From: JBARRO01 sp049644265
GTDB taxonomy: Bacteria; Bacteroidota; Ignavibacteria; UBA10030
DNA: 16,582 nucleotides
Direction of reading: 5' to 3'
Assembly (NCBI GenBank): GCA_049644265.1
Contig: JBARRO010000194.1
Coordinates: 1 to 16,582, forward strand
Shown: one piece after another, positions 14,295 through 16,582 of the stretch
How the letters are laid out: each line of letters starts with the position of its first letter
Numbering within the stretch: position 1 is the stretch's first letter
Translations under genes and position numbers: made by a program
The notes under the pieces: model-generated
The model's input: the letters and a program-made list of their open reading frames with translations, nothing else
Told to the model about the DNA's origin: nothing
Databases searched by the model: none

Positions 14295-14654
14295 CTATCT
14301 GTTGTTCTTTGCGGTTTTTTGCGAGGCCGCGAAGATTTGAAGGAGTTCGTTGGCTTCCTTCAGAAGATCAGCGACGGTTTCTTTCCTCATCAATTCCGTT
14401 TCGACAAGTAAATCCAACCAAAAGACTGTCTCGTCAGCTTCCTCAACCACTATTCCAAGCTTTGATATAAATTCAGCCTTCGACCGGGCCCGACAAACAG
14501 CTCTGTAATTTGTTGCAACTGATGTTCCGGATCGCAAGAGTTGTTTACCGATAATCCTGGCTTCCTCAGGTTGTGAAAGCGTCTTGAAAAGTCCGACTAT
14601 TTGGACAGCAAACCTCTTTGTTCGGTGCTGCAATTCCATCCATTGATATGCCAT
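14295..14654 (-). CDS. bS23-like four-helix-bundle protein (23S intervening-sequence family)
   Basis: This 119-residue all-helical protein has the family signature LLRSGTSVATNYRAVCRARS (about 40-59) followed by KAEFISKLGIVVEEADETVF-WLDLL. These proteins were first found in intervening sequences of 23S rRNA. They also occur as free-standing genes of unknown function, and they share their fold with Avd, the accessory protein of diversity-generating retroelements. No rRNA, reverse transcriptase or template/variable repeat is present here, so this is a free-standing copy. AGAGGGGG precedes the ATG at 14654 by four bases, so translation is likely. Both flanks are short-word arrays in opposite orientation, a context unlike the other genes in the window. 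Confidence 0.88.
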   Translation of the reverse strand: MAYQWMELQHRTKRFAVQIVGLFKTLSQPEEARIIGKQLLRSGTSVATNYRAVCRARSKAEFISKLGIVVEEADETVFWLDLLVETELMRKETVADLLKEANELLQIFAASQKTAKNNR

Positions 14655-14713
14655 GGTTCCCCCTCTTGAATAATTTCATGAGCAATCGCCCTTCAATGAA
14701 CGAAATATATACT

Positions 14714-14764
14714 CATTCATCAATAAATCAATCTTCATTCAATCAATCCTCAATCAATCAATTG
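14714..14764. repeat. Alternating 7/8-nt short-word array
   Basis: From 14714 the words alternate in length without slip: CATTCAT (7), CAATAAAT (8), CAATCTT (7), CATTCAAT (8), CAATCCT (7), CAATCAAT (8), then CAATTG. It ends two bases before the symporter stop codon. The 15-nt super-period is the same as in the tail of the array at 1121-1155. Confidence 0.85.
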
Positions 14765-14766
14765 CC

Positions 14767-16341
14767 CTAAAACTTTACCACCCCAAACACCCAATTCGCA
14801 AACACCACCATAATCCCCACCGTCATCAGCCAACCGACGATTTCCAGTACGATTCCGGATCTCACCATATCCCTGACCTTCACATAGCCGGTACCAAAGA
14901 CGAGCGCGTTCGGAGGAGTCGCAACGGGCAGCATGAAGGCCATCGAGGCCGCAACAGCGGCGGCAACGGCGAGGGCGACCGGATTGTCACCGGTTTTTAT
15001 GGCTATGGAAATGACGACCGGAACCATCATGGCCGTCACCGCGGTATTGGAAGTGACTTCGGTGAGCAGACCCATGAACAGGACAACGGCAAACATCATG
15101 ACCAGCGTTGACGGTGTGCCCAGAACGCCGACAAACGAGGTGGCAATCCAGGACGCGAGCCCTGTCTTGAACATCGCATCGGAGAGCGCAATGCCTCCGC
15201 CGAATAAGATCAGCGTGCCCCAGTCGACAAACTTCGTATCCTTCCAGTCGAGAACAAAATTCCAGCTCCTTAGATTGACCGGAATTACAAAGAGAATGAG
15301 ACCGATAGCCAATCCTATAACATACTCATCAATCCACGAGAGCCGGGATGCGAAAGAAGCGGTAAGGAGAGAATCCCAAAAAGGATTCGAGACCCAAAGC
15401 ACCACCGCGAGCAAAAAAACCAGAATGGTCCGTTTCTCTCCCGGCGAAAGCGGGCCCAGCGATTCCCGTTCTTCCGCGAACCGGGCTTTCGCATCGATTA
15501 CGCCTGTGACTTCGGGTGGATTGGTCCACAGGAGGATGGTCCATGCGACCGGAACGAAGAGAAGAACATAGGGAACCCCAAATGACATCCAATCCAAAAA
15601 TGTTATTCGCTGGAAGGTGGGATCGCCTGCAAATGTCGAGTTCAGAATTCCCAGTGCAATGCCGTTCGGCGGTGTTCCAATAATCGTCCCTACGCCTCCG
15701 ATGGACGCCGCCCATGCGATGCCGAGCATCAACGAAGTCCCGTAGCGGGAGTCGCCCGGTTTCAGCCCCATGAAGCTCAGAATCCCGAGCCCCAGGGGCA
15801 ACATCATCGCTGTCGTTGCGGTGTTCGAGATCCACATCGAAAGGAATGCGGTCACGGACATCATCCCGAGCAGGATGGACTGGGGACTCCGTGCAAGGTT
15901 GCCCCGAGTAAGAAGCCAGAGTGTCACCCGCCGGTCGAGGCGCCATTTTTGCATGGCGGCCGCAAGGAGGAATCCACCAAGGAACAGATAGATGACTGGA
16001 TTTGCGTAGTGGACAAGCGTGTTTCTTGACGTGAACTCGTGAAGTTCTTTTCCCTGAATACCGACGACATGAAACAGGGGGAGGAGTACAGCAGGAAGCA
16101 GAGCGGTTGCAGGGAGCGGAATCGCTTCCGTGACCCACCAAAGAACCATTAGCAAAAGCAGGGCAAGGACAACCTGCATCGAATGCGCGAGTTCCTGCGG
16201 GTCGATCGCTGCGTGGGATTGCTCAACGACCTGCCAGGCTGTCAAGCGAAACACTCCAAACGTTGGCAGCAGGAAGAGCAAAAGAAAACATGCAAGTCCC
16301 AGAAAGAATCCGATTGCCTTGGCCGTAGGAAAGGGGGTCAT
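14767..16341 (-). CDS. SLC13/DASS-family sodium-coupled anion symporter
   Basis: This 524-residue inner-membrane protein imports a divalent anion (dicarboxylate or sulfate) with sodium. Two SNT motifs that form the sodium/carboxylate sites are present, SNTATTAMMLP (from 172) and SNTAVTAMMVP (from 431). The family signature ASMAFMLPVATPPNALV is at about 465-481, and the matching half-repeat GTIIGTPPNGIALG at about 218-231. VTEAIPLPATALLP (70-83) is also typical. Some 11-12 hydrophobic segments are visible, with a charged cytoplasmic loop at about 282-305. The paired SNT sites favour a C4-dicarboxylate substrate over sulfate, but this is not certain. The ATG at 16341 has no Shine-Dalgarno site. 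The gene is probably monocistronic or was once followed directly by the DUF4380 gene. Confidence 0.93.
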   Translation of the reverse strand: MTPFPTAKAIGFFLGLACFLLLFLLPTFGVFRLTAWQVVEQSHAAIDPQELAHSMQVVLALLLLMVLWWVTEAIPLPATALLPAVLLPLFHVVGIQGKELHEFTSRNTLVHYANPVIYLFLGGFLLAAAMQKWRLDRRVTLWLLTRGNLARSPQSILLGMMSVTAFLSMWISNTATTAMMLPLGLGILSFMGLKPGDSRYGTSLMLGIAWAASIGGVGTIIGTPPNGIALGILNSTFAGDPTFQRITFLDWMSFGVPYVLLFVPVAWTILLWTNPPEVTGVIDAKARFAEERESLGPLSPGEKRTILVFLLAVVLWVSNPFWDSLLTASFASRLSWIDEYVIGLAIGLILFVIPVNLRSWNFVLDWKDTKFVDWGTLILFGGGIALSDAMFKTGLASWIATSFVGVLGTPSTLVMMFAVVLFMGLLTEVTSNTAVTAMMVPVVISIAIKTGDNPVALAVAAAVAASMAFMLPVATPPNALVFGTGYVKVRDMVRSGIVLEIVGWLMTVGIMVVFANWVFGVVKF

Positions 16342-16402
16342 CGAGAGGAGTAATGGGATTTGTTTTTGGGTGCTTGCTCTTAGTCGTTCACGAATTACTT
16401 TT

Positions 16403-16458
16403 CTACCACCTACTTCCTACTTCCTATCACCTACCACCTACAACCTACATCCTACCCG
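16403..16458. repeat. Eight heptamers in perfect register (CTAC-type)
   Basis: The stretch divides exactly into CTACCAC, CTACTTC, CTACTTC, CTATCAC, CTACCAC, CTACAAC, CTACATC and CTACCCG. The first three bases (CTA) never vary, while the last three drift. It ends nine bases before the stop codon of the partial gene on the right. The rest of the gap (16342-16402) holds nothing recognisable. Confidence 0.85.
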
Positions 16459-16466
16459 TTATGTGC

Positions 16467-16582
16467 CTAATGAAAGTAGACTAGTTTAGCTTTGACCGCT
16501 GGATTGAGCTTAAAGATAATAGATTTGAGTTGTTTAGGTTGTTGGTTGCGTTCGAACAAAATGTTCAGTCGTTCCAGTTTCA
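16467..16582 (-). CDS. C-terminus of an unknown protein (partial, runs off the right edge)
   Basis: One minus-strand frame is open from the window edge to a TAG at 16467-16469. It gives 37 residues beginning KLERLNILFERNQQPKQLKS and ending AVKAKLVYFH. The sequence is lysine-rich with alternating hydrophobic residues, which looks like real protein. The other two frames are interrupted within the first 20 codons. Local GC is about 37 percent, clearly below the neighbouring genes, so it could belong to acquired DNA or be non-coding. I do not recognise a family. Confidence 0.4.
   Translation of the reverse strand, partial: KLERLNILFERNQQPKQLKSIIFKLNPAVKAKLVYFH

Larger units (their letters stand above)
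14184..14766 (-). mobile_element. Candidate cassette: four-helix-bundle gene between opposed short-word arrays
   Basis: The whole 583-bp gap between the symporter stop (14767) and the DUF4380 start (14183) consists of an array (14186-14290), the bS23-like gene (14295-14654), a ~60-bp leader and a second array (14714-14764). A 13-nt string, GAATGAAGATTGA at 14193-14205, recurs inverted as TCAATCTTCATTC at 14728-14740. The unit therefore has inverted-repeat-like ends. No transposase or target duplication is seen. That it moves is inference. Confidence 0.35.

Noticed and set aside
14295..14654. Diversity-generating retroelement based on the Avd-like fold
   Set aside because: There is no reverse transcriptase, and no template/variable repeat pair with adenine-specific differences. 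The sequence signature is that of bS23-like proteins.
14295..14654. Intervening sequence within a 23S rRNA gene
   Set aside because: Flanking DNA is the SLC13 and DUF4380 coding sequence; no rRNA sequence is present on either side.

Overview
The window is a 16.6 kb bacterial chromosomal segment of moderate GC content in which every supported gene lies on the minus strand. The gene families, a Thermus-type alpha-glucan phosphorylase, an ECF sigma/FecR anti-sigma pair, a very large Asp-box beta-propeller protein, a free-standing bS23-like four-helix-bundle gene and only partial use of Shine-Dalgarno sites together suggest an uncultured member of the Bacteroidota/Ignavibacteriota/Chlorobiota neighbourhood. 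That placement is inference; no rRNA or marker gene is present.

Read in the direction of transcription (right to left), the order is: the C-terminus of an unknown protein; an SLC13-type sodium/carboxylate-sulfate symporter; a bS23-like four-helix-bundle gene between two low-complexity arrays; a DUF4380 mutarotase-like protein; a 1045-residue exported VPS10/BNR propeller protein; a small ABM-domain monooxygenase coupled to an Fpg/Nei-type DNA glycosylase; an MFS exporter whose likely start is CTG; an ECF sigma factor overlapping its zinc-finger/FecR anti-sigma factor; an exported small intradiol-dioxygenase-like protein; a membrane-anchored haem-binding CxxCH protein; the glucan phosphorylase; an outer-membrane barrel protein; and the signal peptide of a further exported protein. 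The likely co-transcribed units are ABM-fpg (2 nt gap), MFS-sigma-anti-sigma (6 nt gap, then an ATGA overlap), the dioxygenase and haem protein (62 nt gap), and the barrel protein with the next exported protein. There is no obvious single pathway: the content is carbohydrate storage, envelope proteins, transport, envelope-stress-type signalling and DNA repair.

The unusual part is the DNA between the genes. Most gaps longer than about 100 bp carry a short-word array or palindromic element, and these usually begin within 0-20 nt of a stop codon. Two array classes can be told apart. Heptamer-register arrays (period 7, or alternating 7 and 8) occur at 981-1155, 14186-14290, 14714-14764 and 16403-16458. 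Nonamer arrays with the root TTCGTGT/TTCCGTG occur at 5093-5202, 9941-9967 and 13153-13214. The 5093-5202 array is three 27-nt blocks, each of three nonamers, in alternating orientation. A 138-bp compound palindromic element (9739-9876) and a paired-palindrome repeat that supplies the fpg stop codon (8400-8466) complete the set. The four-helix-bundle gene and its opposed arrays exactly fill the gap between the symporter stop and the DUF4380 start, so this is the best candidate for an undescribed mobile or repeat-generating unit.

No tRNA, rRNA, CRISPR array, transposase or replication origin was seen. No promoter could be assigned with confidence.
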